Below, piece by piece: positions 24,086 through 32,925 of a stretch of DNA of 64,000 nt; positions within the stretch are counted from its first letter, which is position 1; each line of letters begins with the position of its first letter. The notes under the pieces are model-generated. The model made no database searches, was not told where the DNA came from, and worked only from the letters and a program-made list of their open reading frames with translations. The DNA is from Gluconobacter cerevisiae (GTDB taxonomy: Bacteria > Pseudomonadota > Alphaproteobacteria > Acetobacterales > Acetobacteraceae), in assembly GCF_015244675.1 (NCBI RefSeq), contig NZ_JABCQO010000004.1:142923-206922 (forward strand), in the 5' to 3' direction. A program made the translations under genes and the position numbers.

Positions 24086-24754
24086 TCAGAAATCCAGATT
24101 GGCGTAATGCGCAGGGGGCGTGATGCCACTGACCTTGTCAGACAGCAGACCCCGGAAACAGGGGCGGGATTTCACCCGGGCATACCAGTCCTTCGCGGCA
24201 GGTGCCTTGGACCAGTTCACGTCGCCGATGAAATCGAGCGCCGACAAATGGGCCGCAGCCGCGAAATCCGCCAGTGACAGCGCAGGCCCCGCCAGCCAGG
24301 AGCGCGTTTCCGCCAGCCAGCCGATATAATCGAGATGAAAACGCATGTTCGCGTATCCGGCCCGAAGCGCATTGCCATCCGGATGGCCGCGCCCGAACTG
24401 GCGCTTGTCCACCTTCTCGCCCAGAAGGTTCCGGGTGACTTCCTGGGCGAAGCGGGTGTCAAACCAGTCCACGAGCCGCCGGGTCTCGACCCTTTCGGCA
24501 AATGTGCGCCCCAGAAGCGGCGTATCAGGATAGGCGTCTTCCAGATATTCGCAGATGACACGTCCGCCGGGCACGGCCAGACCATTTTCCTCAACCAGCA
24601 CAGGGACTTCGCCTGCGGGATTGAGATGCAGGAATTCCTCACGCTGCTCCCACACCCGTTCAATGACGGGTTCAAACGGGAGTCGCTTCTCGGTGAGGGC
24701 AAGCCTCACAAGACGGCATTGCGGAGAAAGTGGAAGGTGATGCAGGATACGCAT
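24086..24754 (-). CDS. fzlA: GST-fold protein resembling FzlA
   Basis: A 222-residue protein from the ATG at 24754 (MRILHHLPLSPQCRLVRLAL); a GTG two codons upstream is an alternative. It has an N-terminal thioredoxin-like domain (GEVPVLVEENG, cis-Pro) and a C-terminal all-helical GST domain (LSLADFAAAAHLSALDF). The opening LHHLPLSP with RLVRLALTEKRL resembles alphaproteobacterial FzlA, an FtsZ-binding GST relative needed for constriction in Caulobacter. The divergent neighbour is minC, another division gene. It could instead be an ordinary GST; the FzlA call is by resemblance and context. Confidence 0.68.
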   Translation of the reverse strand: MRILHHLPLSPQCRLVRLALTEKRLPFEPVIERVWEQREEFLHLNPAGEVPVLVEENGLAVPGGRVICEYLEDAYPDTPLLGRTFAERVETRRLVDWFDTRFAQEVTRNLLGEKVDKRQFGRGHPDGNALRAGYANMRFHLDYIGWLAETRSWLAGPALSLADFAAAAHLSALDFIGDVNWSKAPAAKDWYARVKSRPCFRGLLSDKVSGITPPAHYANLDF

Positions 24755-24831
24755 TGCCACTTTCTAAGTCAGCCGATACCCGCTCACAAGAGCCTCACCG
24801 ACTGCCCGACACAGGTCCGACGATTTTCACG

Positions 24832-25560
24832 ATGCCCGATCCCGTTTCCGCACCCTCTTCAAACGTCCCCATGCGCATCCGCGCCCGTGGCCGCTCTTTT
24901 CTCGCGCTTGTCCTGTCCCCTGAGGCGCCCCTCCCCCTCTGGCTCGACGGTCTGGACTATCAGGTTGCCCGATCTGGTGGACTCTTCACCGGAAAACCGA
25001 TCATTCTGGATCTGGGTCTTCTTGATGAAAACACGCCGGGCCTTGCGACCCTGCTCGACGATATGCGCAGCCGGGGTGTCCGGATCATCGGCCTTGAGGG
25101 AGGGAGCCGTCACTGGCCCGCTGTTGCGCACTGGGACTGGCCGGAAATGCTGGATGGTGGCCGACCCGCTGGGGAAGTCGAGATTCCGGAAGATCCGTCC
25201 ACCAGCGCCGCTGGGCCAGTTTCTGGCGGAGGGACGCTCATTATTGATCAGACCGTGCGATCGGGTCAGAGCATCCAACATATGCAGGGCGACGTAATTA
25301 TCCTCGGTTCGGTATCTTCAGGGGCTGAAATCGTGGCTGCGGGCTCCATCCATGTGTATGGAACCCTTCGTGGACGCGCGATTGCGGGTGTAGGCGGACA
25401 GTCCCAGAGTCGTATTTTCGCCAGCCGGATGCAGGCTGAACTGTTGGCTCTCGATGGCTATTATGCCGTCACGGAAGACATCGACCCTGCACTTCTGGGA
25501 CAACCCGCACAGGCCGCTCTGGATGAAGACCGGGTCCGCGTTCTGCCACTCCCTGCGTGA
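24832..25560 (+). CDS. minC: Septum site-determining protein MinC
   Basis: A 242-residue MinC from the ATG at 24832 (MPDPVSAPSSNVPMRI). The N-terminal domain (about 12-110) is the FtsZ-inhibiting half, and the C-terminal beta-helix (about 130-240) has VRSGQSIQHMQGDVIILGSVSSGAEIVAAGSIHVYGTLRGRA, which dimerises and binds MinD. The two are joined by a short Pro/Ser linker. An open frame extends upstream into the divergent gene, but the conserved region supports this start. minD and minE follow. Confidence 0.93.
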   Translation: MPDPVSAPSSNVPMRIRARGRSFLALVLSPEAPLPLWLDGLDYQVARSGGLFTGKPIILDLGLLDENTPGLATLLDDMRSRGVRIIGLEGGSRHWPAVAHWDWPEMLDGGRPAGEVEIPEDPSTSAAGPVSGGGTLIIDQTVRSGQSIQHMQGDVIILGSVSSGAEIVAAGSIHVYGTLRGRAIAGVGGQSQSRIFASRMQAELLALDGYYAVTEDIDPALLGQPAQAALDEDRVRVLPLPA

Positions 25561-25709
25561 TCCGGGCAATAACGTGACAGGGGCTGCCATGAAAGCACCC
25601 CTATTCGCAGGTTGCCGCAGGGCATAAAACATTCATAGAATAAGAAATCGGCCCGCGTTGACCTGTTACGGGCAGGCGCAGACCGGAGAGACGTTTTTCT
25701 GGAGTATTC

Positions 25710-26522
25710 ATGTCCAAGGTTCTGGTTGTCACTTCCGGCAAGGGTGGCGTCGGCAAGACGACATCGACCGCCGCGCTCGGTGCCGCTCTCGCTCAGAGCG
25801 GACAGAATGTGGTGGTGGTTGATTTCGATGTCGGGCTTCGGAACCTCGACTTGGTCATGGGCGCCGAGCGCCGGGTGGTTTTCGATCTCATCAACGTCGT
25901 GCAGGGCGATGCGCGCCTGTCGCAGGCTCTGATCCGCGACAAGCGCTGCGAAACCCTGTCGATCCTTCCGGCCTCCCAGACCCGCGACAAGGATGCCCTG
26001 ACCTCCGAGGGCGTCGCCCGCGTGATGGACGAGCTTCGCGAAAAGTTCGACTGGGTGATCTGTGACAGTCCGGCCGGGATCGAACGTGGCGCGCAGTTGG
26101 CCATGTATCATGCCGATATGGCCGTAATCGTGACCAATCCTGAAGTCAGCTCGGTGCGTGACTCTGACCGGATCATTGGCCTGCTCGACAGCAAGACCAA
26201 GAAGGCCGAACAGGGTGAGAAGGTCGACAAGCACCTGCTCCTGACCCGTTACGATCCGGCCCGTGCGGCACGCAAGGAAATGTTGAGCGTCGAAGACGTG
26301 CTCGAAATCCTTTCCATCCCCCTTCTGGGCATCGTGCCGGAAAGCGAGGATGTGCTGAAATCATCCAACGTCGGTGCGCCGGTCACTCTGGCTGCGCCCA
26401 CGAGCCTTCCTGCCCGCGCCTATTTCGAAGCTGCCCGCCGCCTGAGCGGTGAAAAGCTCGAAGTCTCGGTTCCAGTCGAAAAGCGCGGTTTCTTTGACTG
26501 GCTTTTCAAGAGGGACGCATGA
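25710..26522 (+). CDS. minD: Septum site-determining ATPase MinD
   Basis: A 270-residue ParA-type ATPase with the deviant Walker A motif ([16 protein letters not shown], residues 10-25) and a Walker B region at [12 protein letters not shown]. The C-terminal amphipathic membrane-targeting helix ends in [17 protein letters not shown] lies 5 nt before the ATG. MinD brings MinC to the membrane and oscillates with MinE. The 149-nt gap to minC leaves room for its own promoter. Confidence 0.97.
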   Translation: MSKVLVVTSGKGGVGKTTSTAALGAALAQSGQNVVVVDFDVGLRNLDLVMGAERRVVFDLINVVQGDARLSQALIRDKRCETLSILPASQTRDKDALTSEGVARVMDELREKFDWVICDSPAGIERGAQLAMYHADMAVIVTNPEVSSVRDSDRIIGLLDSKTKKAEQGEKVDKHLLLTRYDPARAARKEMLSVEDVLEILSIPLLGIVPESEDVLKSSNVGAPVTLAAPTSLPARAYFEAARRLSGEKLEVSVPVEKRGFFDWLFKRDA

Positions 26523-26526
26523 GTTC

Positions 26527-26808
26527 ATGAGTTTTCTCGCAAACATTTTCGCCCGGCGTCAGCAGTCCAGCAGCGTCGCCAAGGACCGGCTCCAGATCCT
26601 GCTCGCCCATGAACGCAGCTCTGGCGGGGAGAGCGGCGAGTCCGATCTGATCCGCCAGCTTCACAAGGAAATCATGGAAGTCATCGCGCGCCATGTTGCC
26701 GTCGATCAGGACAAGGTCCAGATCAAGGTTGATCGTGGCAGCGGCTGTTCCATGCTCGAAATCGACGTCGAAGTTCCGCAGGAACTCAGCGGCAAGCGGG
26801 CTTCGTAA
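26527..26808 (+). CDS. minE: Cell division topological specificity factor MinE
   Basis: A 93-residue MinE from the ATG at 26527 ([30 protein letters not shown]), 4 nt after the minD stop. The N-terminal membrane-binding and MinD-activating segment is followed by the dimerisation domain ([20 protein letters not shown]). The longer open frame overlapping minD is not needed. It completes the minCDE set that keeps Z-ring assembly at mid-cell. Confidence 0.95.
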   Translation: MSFLANIFARRQQSSSVAKDRLQILLAHERSSGGESGESDLIRQLHKEIMEVIARHVAVDQDKVQIKVDRGSGCSMLEIDVEVPQELSGKRAS

Positions 26809-26862
26809 CTCTGCACCAACTGCGGCCCGAAACGCCGCGTCTGAAAGAACGGAATAACACGG

Positions 26863-27222
26863 ATGAGCGGCTTTCTCGGAAACCTCATGAATCAGGCTGT
26901 GGGCGCGATCGGTGGCCAGCTTGGCGACAAGTTCGGCGGCAGCATTGGCGAATTTCTGAAGGGCGATGGCCTCAACATGCTTCTCAGCCAGGCCCAGAGC
27001 GCTGGCCTGACGGACAAGATCCATTCATGGATCGGCAATGGCGAGAACCTGCCCATCACCACTGACGAGCTGCGCAGCCTTCTAACGGACCAACAGATCC
27101 AGACGATCGTAGCCAAGACGGGCCTGCCCGCCGGGACGATCCTGCCTGCGCTGGCACAGCTTCTCCCGGCTGCCGTGGACAAGCACACCCCGGAAGGTCA
27201 GGCACCGTCAACGACGGCCTGA
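26863..27222 (+). CDS. YidB-like DUF937 protein
   Basis: A 119-residue protein. It has a glycine-rich amphipathic N terminus (residues 1-40), followed by a small helical domain (NMLLSQAQSAGLTDKIHSWIGNG, then ITTDELRSLLTDQQIQTIVAKTGLP) and a polar tail. This matches the YidB/DUF937 family, whose role is not established. It is 54 nt downstream of minE and ends just before a strong terminator, so it is probably the last gene of the min transcription unit. Confidence 0.85.
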   Translation: MSGFLGNLMNQAVGAIGGQLGDKFGGSIGEFLKGDGLNMLLSQAQSAGLTDKIHSWIGNGENLPITTDELRSLLTDQQIQTIVAKTGLPAGTILPALAQLLPAAVDKHTPEGQAPSTTA

Positions 27223-27252
27223 CACCCGGTTTAGGCGTACCAGGCCTTCAGA

Positions 27253-27285
27253 CGCCCCGGTGGAACCGATCCACCGGGGCGTTTT
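27253..27285 (+). terminator. Rho-independent terminator after the min/yidB unit
   Basis: A perfect 12-bp stem (CGCCCCGGTGGA at 27253-27264 with TCCACCGGGGCG at 27270-27281), a 5-nt loop and TTTT at 27282-27285. The T-run exists only in the plus direction, so it ends the minCDE-yidB transcript. The convergent gene from 27298 gets no T-run from it. Confidence 0.92.
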
Positions 27286-27297
27286 GCGTATTTGGGT

Positions 27298-28494
27298 TCA
27301 GGCTTTTTGGCCGCCTGGCACTGCATCATAGAACTGAGGCTGTTCGATCGGGAAGCGGATCAGCAGATAGGGCGTGACCCGGCGATCCTTACCTCCATTG
27401 AAAGACGCCAGACGGTTCCACTGCCCGAACGTGCAATAAACATGGTCTGCAGTTGCAAAAATCCCGTCGGGTGACAGGGCGCGTGGGTCGCGGAGCATCA
27501 TTTTGAAAGAGCCATCCTGATCGCGCCTCAGGATGCAGTCATGCTCATAATTCGTTGTGTAAAGCCGGTCATGGTCATCCAGAGCCAGTCCGTCCGCCAC
27601 CCCTTTTTCGCCTTCATCGCGGATGGCAGGCGATAGGAGCGTGTCGTCTGACGTCGGAGCAGCCAAAAGATCCACTGGCAGGCTGTAGAGACGGCGGCTG
27701 GTCAAGGGAGCGAAATAGAGAGTTTTTTCGTCTTTCGTCAAGGCGATACCGTCCACGCCTCCCGAGACCAGTTGGGGATGTCCGGGGATATAGCGACGGG
27801 GCTCTCCCTCGACGATAGCCAAAAAGCCTTCCTCCGGGAGAATGGCGGGATGTTTGGTCAGGAGCCGCCGTGCCTGCTGGGTGGCGACATCGACAACCAC
27901 GAGAGCGGGGCTTGTTCCGAAAGACGAATCCGTTACGAAAACCGTCCCCTGAGCGCCATGTGACAACGACACCCGTAGATCATTCATATGACTGTCGGGC
28001 AGCAGGGCGGGCGCTTTGAGGATAATCTTGTGAGCGACCTGGTTTGTCGTCGGGTCGATACATACGATCTTCGCGGCTCCGGGCTGAAGCGGGTGTCCGG
28101 CGCGCTTGCCGTCATCAATCATCCAGAGGCGTCCCTGACGATCCGTCGTCATGCCGTGTACAGAGACAAGACACTCTGCCGGAACATTTGCCGGAAGACT
28201 CATCTTCGCACTGGGATAAGGCACGACCTTCCCGTCCACCAGTTCGCCGAGCGTGGCGCCCTTGTGATCCACTGCATGGCGGGGAAAGCCTACAAAAGTT
28301 CGGCCATCCGGCAGCACTACGATCCCCGACGGACCGGGGCCGTTGAACTCGGCGACAACGTCGAGGGCGCCGTATGGGCCAGTTCCATTGTCCTCGTTTC
28401 CAGCAGCCCGTGCCTGACCTACTGGCAGAGCTGCCGAGACAGCCAGAGATGTCGGACCTGCCGACGCTGCCTGTAGGAAATGACGTCGCTTCAT
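27298..28494 (-). CDS. Tat-exported MRJP/yellow-like beta-propeller protein
   Basis: A 398-residue protein from the ATG at 28494, with GGAGAG just upstream. The N terminus MKRRHFLQAASAG is a Tat-type twin-arginine signal, and processing is likely near ARAAG. The body resembles the major royal jelly/yellow family, with the sequence SHMNDLRVSLSHGAQGTVFVTDSSFG and propeller-like strands (FVGFPRHAVDHKGATLGEL, GVDGIALTKDEKTLYFAPLTSRRLY). Bacterial members are periplasmic propellers, some with lactonase-like or oxidative roles; the substrate is unknown. It is divergent from a TonB-dependent receptor and shares a 176-nt promoter region with it. Confidence 0.85.
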   Translation of the reverse strand: MKRRHFLQAASAGPTSLAVSAALPVGQARAAGNEDNGTGPYGALDVVAEFNGPGPSGIVVLPDGRTFVGFPRHAVDHKGATLGELVDGKVVPYPSAKMSLPANVPAECLVSVHGMTTDRQGRLWMIDDGKRAGHPLQPGAAKIVCIDPTTNQVAHKIILKAPALLPDSHMNDLRVSLSHGAQGTVFVTDSSFGTSPALVVVDVATQQARRLLTKHPAILPEEGFLAIVEGEPRRYIPGHPQLVSGGVDGIALTKDEKTLYFAPLTSRRLYSLPVDLLAAPTSDDTLLSPAIRDEGEKGVADGLALDDHDRLYTTNYEHDCILRRDQDGSFKMMLRDPRALSPDGIFATADHVYCTFGQWNRLASFNGGKDRRVTPYLLIRFPIEQPQFYDAVPGGQKA

Positions 28495-28584
28495 GCGCTC
28501 TCTCCAAAATTCATTTTCAAAACAAATCGTTTCCATAACGCCCGATCCGTGTAAGGAACGCCACAGACCTTGAAAAATGTGCTC

Positions 28585-28611
28585 ATAATTTTCCCGGAAC
28601 CGGAAAATTAT
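28585..28611. promoter_or_regulatory. Perfect inverted repeat in divergent promoter (operator candidate)
   Basis: ATAATTTTCC at 28585-28594 is exactly complementary to GGAAAATTAT at 28602-28611 across a 7-nt spacer. It lies in the AT-rich gap between the propeller gene and the TonB receptor gene. A TTGACC hexamer (28613-28618) abuts it and could be a -35 for the receptor. It may be a dimeric-regulator site; a transcript hairpin is the alternative. Confidence 0.55.
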
Positions 28612-28670
28612 ATTGACCTTCCGCAAATACGAACCAATTTTGTATTTCGTATAAATTACTAACATATTGC

Positions 28671-31190
28671 GTGGTAAAAGTGCTGACCCAGCTTTCCCTT
28701 CGTCATCTGACCCTTCTGGGTACGTCCCTCCTTGGCTCCACGTTCGTTCTCATGACGGCGGAAAGCCGGGCTGCAACAACACAGCCTGCTCCGGCACACT
28801 CAGCTCCAGCCACACACAAACACTCTCGCCCGGCTCCTGCGCTCGTAAAGGCGAAACCCGCTCGGACGCCAAAGCACGAGACCGAGGTTTCAGGGGGCAC
28901 AGAAGCGCTTGTCGTGACGGGAACACGCGAGTTCGGCAAAAAGGCACGGGATTCGATCGCTCCTGTGGATATCGTCACGAATCGTCAGCTGACGGGGACG
29001 GGTCAGCCCACGTTGCGTGACTCTCTGGCACTCCTGCTCCCCTCCCTGACAGTGCCAACGGGAGGATTCGATGCCGGTGCCCTGACCGACAGCATTTCGC
29101 TGCGTGGCCTTAACCCTAACGAGACGCTCGTACTTGTGGATGGCAAGCGGCGCCACACCACGGCCAATATCTACGCCGATGGCGGACCGGCGCAGGGGTC
29201 CACACCTGTCGATATCGACATGATCCCCATGGCCATGATCGACCATATCGAAGTCCTGCGCGACGGTGCGTCCGCCCAGTATGGGTCTGACGCCATTGCG
29301 GGTGTAGTCAACATCATCCTCAAGAAGCAGAACCATGGTCTGACCATGCGCTCGAACACCGGGATCACGAGCGAAGGCGATGGTTTCCAGCAGGGCGTGT
29401 TCATTGATGGCGGCCTGAACCTGAACAATCGCGGTTTTGTCCATATTGGCGGCGATTTCGTCCATCAGGACCATACTTTCCGCTCCGGGAATGACAACCG
29501 CACCAACACCGATGTCAACCAGCTTCTGGGACAGCCCGAACAGACGCGTGAAAGCGTCGCCATCAACGCAGGCTATGACATCACCGATGATATCCAGGCC
29601 TATGCCGGTGCGACCTATGCCCATCGCCATGCCGAATCCTATCAGAACTACCGCCTGCCCTCTTCGCTCTCCAAATATCCCGGCTACGCGGCGATCTACC
29701 CTTATGGCTATTCCCCCATCGAGGCTCTGGAAGAAGACGACTACGAACTGACGGCTGGTCTGAAAGGCACTTTGGCGGGCTGGCACTGGGACGTATCGTC
29801 GGTTTTCGGTCGGGACTATGATGCGGTGAACGCCGAGAGCACCACGAATGTGGGACTGTATACAGCCACGGGCGAGACCCCGACATCGTTCGCCGCACAG
29901 GCCTATAACAACACGCAATGGACAAACAGCGTGGACCTGAGCCGCAAGTTCCGCACGTCGTTCTGGCCGTATGCCATCAACGTTGCGGGCGGTGCGTCCT
30001 ATCGCTATGAGGCCTATGCGATCGGAACCGGCTCTCCGGCCAGCTATACCTATTCCAGCTCGGACGCCTTTCCCGGCACCAACCCGGCCAATGCTGGAAA
30101 ATGGTCCCGGGATGTTGCGGCGGGCTATCTCGACATCTCTACCAACCTGATGAAGCACTGGCAGGTCGATCTGGCCGGACGCGTCGAGCACTACACAGAT
30201 GTCGGCAACACCAAGACCGGCAAGATCTCGACCCGTTATGATTTCAGTCCGCGCTTTGCGATCCGTGGCACGTTCAGCAATGGCTTCCATGCCCCGACGC
30301 TGGCACAGGAGCATTATTCCGCGCTGTCCGTCTCGCCGACCGCTGCCAGCGGCATCATCGCAGCGAACTCCCCCGGAGCACTCGCCAACGGCGCATCAGC
30401 ATTGAAATCGGAATCCTCCACGAGTGCCGAAGGCGGTATCATCGTCGAGCCGGTCAAGAAGCTGCACGTCACTGTCGATGTGTATCAGATCGACCTGCGG
30501 AACCGGATTATGCCGGGTGGGTCCATCTACGGATCTCAGGCTCATAGCGCGCTTGAGATGGACGGGTTCAATCTTCCCCCGGGATCTGGAAGCTGGACGG
30601 GTAGCCAGCTTGCCACACACTGGTTTGCCAATGTCGCCAATACGAGGACGCAGGGACTTGATCTGAGTGCGACCTACCCGACCGATTTTGGACGTTATGG
30701 TCATGCGGACTGGGATGTTGCGATCAACCTGAACCGCACGCGCCTGCGTCATCAGGCCAGCAGCTCGACCGGAGCGCCACTTCTGACCGCACAGTCGATC
30801 GCTTACATCACCACGGCTTATCCGCGCAGCAAGATCATCTTCGGTGGCACCTGGCGTTCTGCCGCCAACAAATGGGCAGTCTCGGTTCACGAAATCCGTT
30901 ACGGCGAGACGACGTCTCAGCTGACCTATTACACGGGTCCTTATAGCTTTTCCTCAAGCCACTATCGGGAGTTCCCAAATCTACCGAAATGGACGACGAA
31001 TGCCTCCGTGACTTACAATATCACGCCCAAATGGAGTGCTACCATCGGGGGTAACAACATCTTCGCCAAGTTCCCGTCAGTTGTTCCTGAAGGAAACCGC
31101 TATCTCGGCGTACCCAAGTACTACATGAGCACATCGCAGCTCGGGATGAATGGTGGCTATTATTATCTGGACGTTTCAGCGCGCTTCTGA
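28671..31190 (+). CDS. TonB-dependent outer-membrane receptor
   Basis: An 839-residue receptor using a GTG start at 28671 (a second GTG at 28680 is possible). A signal peptide of about 34 residues is followed by a Pro/Ala/Lys-rich stretch and a TonB-box-like EALVVTGTR (about 80-90). The plug domain (about 95-210) contains SLRGLNPNETLVLVDGKRRH and RDGASAQYGSDAIAGVVNIILKK. A 22-stranded barrel ends in YYLDVSARF, with the C-terminal Phe used by the BAM complex. The ligand is not evident; no siderophore genes lie nearby. The divergent exported propeller gene may act on the same substrate. Confidence 0.93.
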   Translation: MVKVLTQLSLRHLTLLGTSLLGSTFVLMTAESRAATTQPAPAHSAPATHKHSRPAPALVKAKPARTPKHETEVSGGTEALVVTGTREFGKKARDSIAPVDIVTNRQLTGTGQPTLRDSLALLLPSLTVPTGGFDAGALTDSISLRGLNPNETLVLVDGKRRHTTANIYADGGPAQGSTPVDIDMIPMAMIDHIEVLRDGASAQYGSDAIAGVVNIILKKQNHGLTMRSNTGITSEGDGFQQGVFIDGGLNLNNRGFVHIGGDFVHQDHTFRSGNDNRTNTDVNQLLGQPEQTRESVAINAGYDITDDIQAYAGATYAHRHAESYQNYRLPSSLSKYPGYAAIYPYGYSPIEALEEDDYELTAGLKGTLAGWHWDVSSVFGRDYDAVNAESTTNVGLYTATGETPTSFAAQAYNNTQWTNSVDLSRKFRTSFWPYAINVAGGASYRYEAYAIGTGSPASYTYSSSDAFPGTNPANAGKWSRDVAAGYLDISTNLMKHWQVDLAGRVEHYTDVGNTKTGKISTRYDFSPRFAIRGTFSNGFHAPTLAQEHYSALSVSPTAASGIIAANSPGALANGASALKSESSTSAEGGIIVEPVKKLHVTVDVYQIDLRNRIMPGGSIYGSQAHSALEMDGFNLPPGSGSWTGSQLATHWFANVANTRTQGLDLSATYPTDFGRYGHADWDVAINLNRTRLRHQASSSTGAPLLTAQSIAYITTAYPRSKIIFGGTWRSAANKWAVSVHEIRYGETTSQLTYYTGPYSFSSSHYREFPNLPKWTTNASVTYNITPKWSATIGGNNIFAKFPSVVPEGNRYLGVPKYYMSTSQLGMNGGYYYLDVSARF

Positions 31191-31199
31191 TCGTCCTCC

Positions 31200-31227
31200 G
31201 GCAATGCGGAAAATATGCCGCATTGCC
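31200..31227. terminator. Hairpin between convergent genes
   Basis: A perfect 10-bp stem (GGCAATGCGG at 31200-31209, CCGCATTGCC at 31218-31227) with an AT-rich 8-nt loop sits 10 nt after the TonB receptor stop and 19 nt before the holA stop. There is no clear T-run on either strand. It probably serves as a shared 3'-end structure. Confidence 0.55.
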
Positions 31228-31245
31228 CGCCCCAATCTGTAAAAA

Positions 31246-32250
31246 TCAGGCTTTGCGGATTGTACAGAGAGAAGCGATATGGCGTCTGCACAATGCCATA
31301 TCGGGAGATGCGCTCTGTTTGCAGGCCAGTTCGAAAGCCTGCGTTTCCCGTGCCGCCTGTTCAAGTGCCGCAAGAGACCAGCGATCCAACGCCTGACCGA
31401 AAGCGGCCGTACGTTTGAAAAACACAGGTGGTTTCAGGGATTTCATGGCTTCGGCACGTCCCTGCCCGTCCTGCACAGCCTGCGCAACTTTCTGGAGCCG
31501 CACAAGAACGCCCAGAACAGTTCGCGCCACCGCTACGGGATTTGCACCATCGGCCAATGCCCGTTCGAGCGCCTGATCGGCCATCATGCGGTTTCCGCAC
31601 AGAGCTGAAAACGCGGCATCTTCCAGTGAATTTCCACCGGCATCGCCAACACAGTCCTGAACGGACGACAGATCAAGACGACCATTGGGACCGGCATACA
31701 GCAGAAGTTTTTCGACTTCGCCACGAACACCACTGCGGTCAGCGCCCAACACACCCAGTAGCCAGATGAGGGCATCGCGATCGATTGTGACACCCGCCTG
31801 CGCGAGTGCTTCTGTCACGGTCTGGGAAAGAACCCGTCCTTCTTCAGGATAGCAGGCGATGGACGCAACCTGCTTGTGGGCTTCAGCCAATGCGCGGAGC
31901 TTCGAGCGAGCCGTGATTCCCGGAGCTTCAATAACGACCAGAGCATCTGTTGTCGTATCCAGCACACGCTTGAACAGAGGCGCCAGACTGTCCTGCCCAT
32001 CACGCACCCAGACGACACGCCGCCCCCCAATCAACGAAAGCGCGGTGGCTTCCTCTTCAAGACGGTCCTGCGTTTCCCGGTCTAGCTGCGCCACCTGAAA
32101 CGGATCATCCGTCGTTCCTGCAACCCGTCTGACCGCCTGCGCGGCCCGTTCCCGAATAAGGCCCGTATCTTCCCCATGAAGCACGATGGCCCGCCAGAAA
32201 CCGGCATCGTCCAGTGTGCGCCCGATATTTCGTGCGTCGATTTTCACCAC
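31246..32250 (-). CDS. holA: DNA polymerase III subunit delta
   Basis: A 334-residue delta subunit of the clamp loader, recognised by ARNIGRTLDDAGFWRAIVLHGEDTGLIRERAAQ, GRRVVWVRDGQDSLAPLFK and the C-terminal collar-domain helices. Delta opens the beta sliding clamp. It starts GTG GTG directly after the lptE TAA, with no gap. The leuS-lptE-holA order is conserved in alphaproteobacteria and supports all three calls. Confidence 0.93.
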   Translation of the reverse strand: MVKIDARNIGRTLDDAGFWRAIVLHGEDTGLIRERAAQAVRRVAGTTDDPFQVAQLDRETQDRLEEEATALSLIGGRRVVWVRDGQDSLAPLFKRVLDTTTDALVVIEAPGITARSKLRALAEAHKQVASIACYPEEGRVLSQTVTEALAQAGVTIDRDALIWLLGVLGADRSGVRGEVEKLLLYAGPNGRLDLSSVQDCVGDAGGNSLEDAAFSALCGNRMMADQALERALADGANPVAVARTVLGVLVRLQKVAQAVQDGQGRAEAMKSLKPPVFFKRTAAFGQALDRWSLAALEQAARETQAFELACKQSASPDMALCRRHIASLCTIRKA

Positions 32251-32925
32251 TTACTGGGCGGAGGTGCTGGTCGTACTGTGGGAAAGACGACCGGTGGCAG
32301 ATGCCGGGAAGCCGTCAACGCCCGTTCGATCCGTCGCTGCGTTGCCGTTGTCGTCTGGCATCCGGTCTGTATTCAGATAACGCGGCAGTTCGTCAGGAGC
32401 GGCTTTCTCGGGCATGTTATGATTACGGAACCAGATCGCGAGCTGCTGCGTCACGGTCTGGGCCAACGTGTCAGAAACACGCGCCTGAAGGGTTTCGTCA
32501 TTCAGGGTCTGGGCAAAATACTGCTCGAAACTTGTGTTGAAACCGTCCAGCGTCGTCGCATCCCCCTGCGCCAGCATGCGCGGATTCTGCTCCACCGTTA
32601 TAAGAACCCAGTGCGCCGAACCTGTGCTTCGCGTTCGGCCGGACGTATTGTCCTGATGGATGTCGACCGCTTCCTCATTCATGCCGGAATAGACTTTCAG
32701 CATGTACTTATGAGGATCTTCCGGCCCGGCACCCGCCAGATTTTTCTGCAAAGCCAGACGCAGCAGCTGGCCATAACGCCCCGGAATGTTGTCCACATAA
32801 ACTTGGGCCAACTCTTCCGACATATCGGATTTCGGGGTCAGCTTTCCATAGAGGGGTGAGAAACCACACCCCCCTAACAAAAGGAAAGCCGTGAGCAGAA
32901 AAGTACCGCGACGGTCAGACATCAT
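32251..32925 (-). CDS. lptE: LPS assembly lipoprotein LptE
   Basis: A 224-residue lipoprotein with a lipobox (LGGC, Cys20) followed by GFSPLYG, typical of LptE. The central alpha/beta fold includes [21 protein letters not shown]. LptE plugs the LptD barrel in the outer membrane and helps deliver LPS to the surface. The C-terminal 40 residues are Asp/Asn/Thr-rich and look disordered. Its ATG overlaps the leuS stop by 4 nt. Confidence 0.9.
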   Translation of the reverse strand: MMSDRRGTFLLTAFLLLGGCGFSPLYGKLTPKSDMSEELAQVYVDNIPGRYGQLLRLALQKNLAGAGPEDPHKYMLKVYSGMNEEAVDIHQDNTSGRTRSTGSAHWVLITVEQNPRMLAQGDATTLDGFNTSFEQYFAQTLNDETLQARVSDTLAQTVTQQLAIWFRNHNMPEKAAPDELPRYLNTDRMPDDNGNAATDRTGVDGFPASATGRLSHSTTSTSAQ

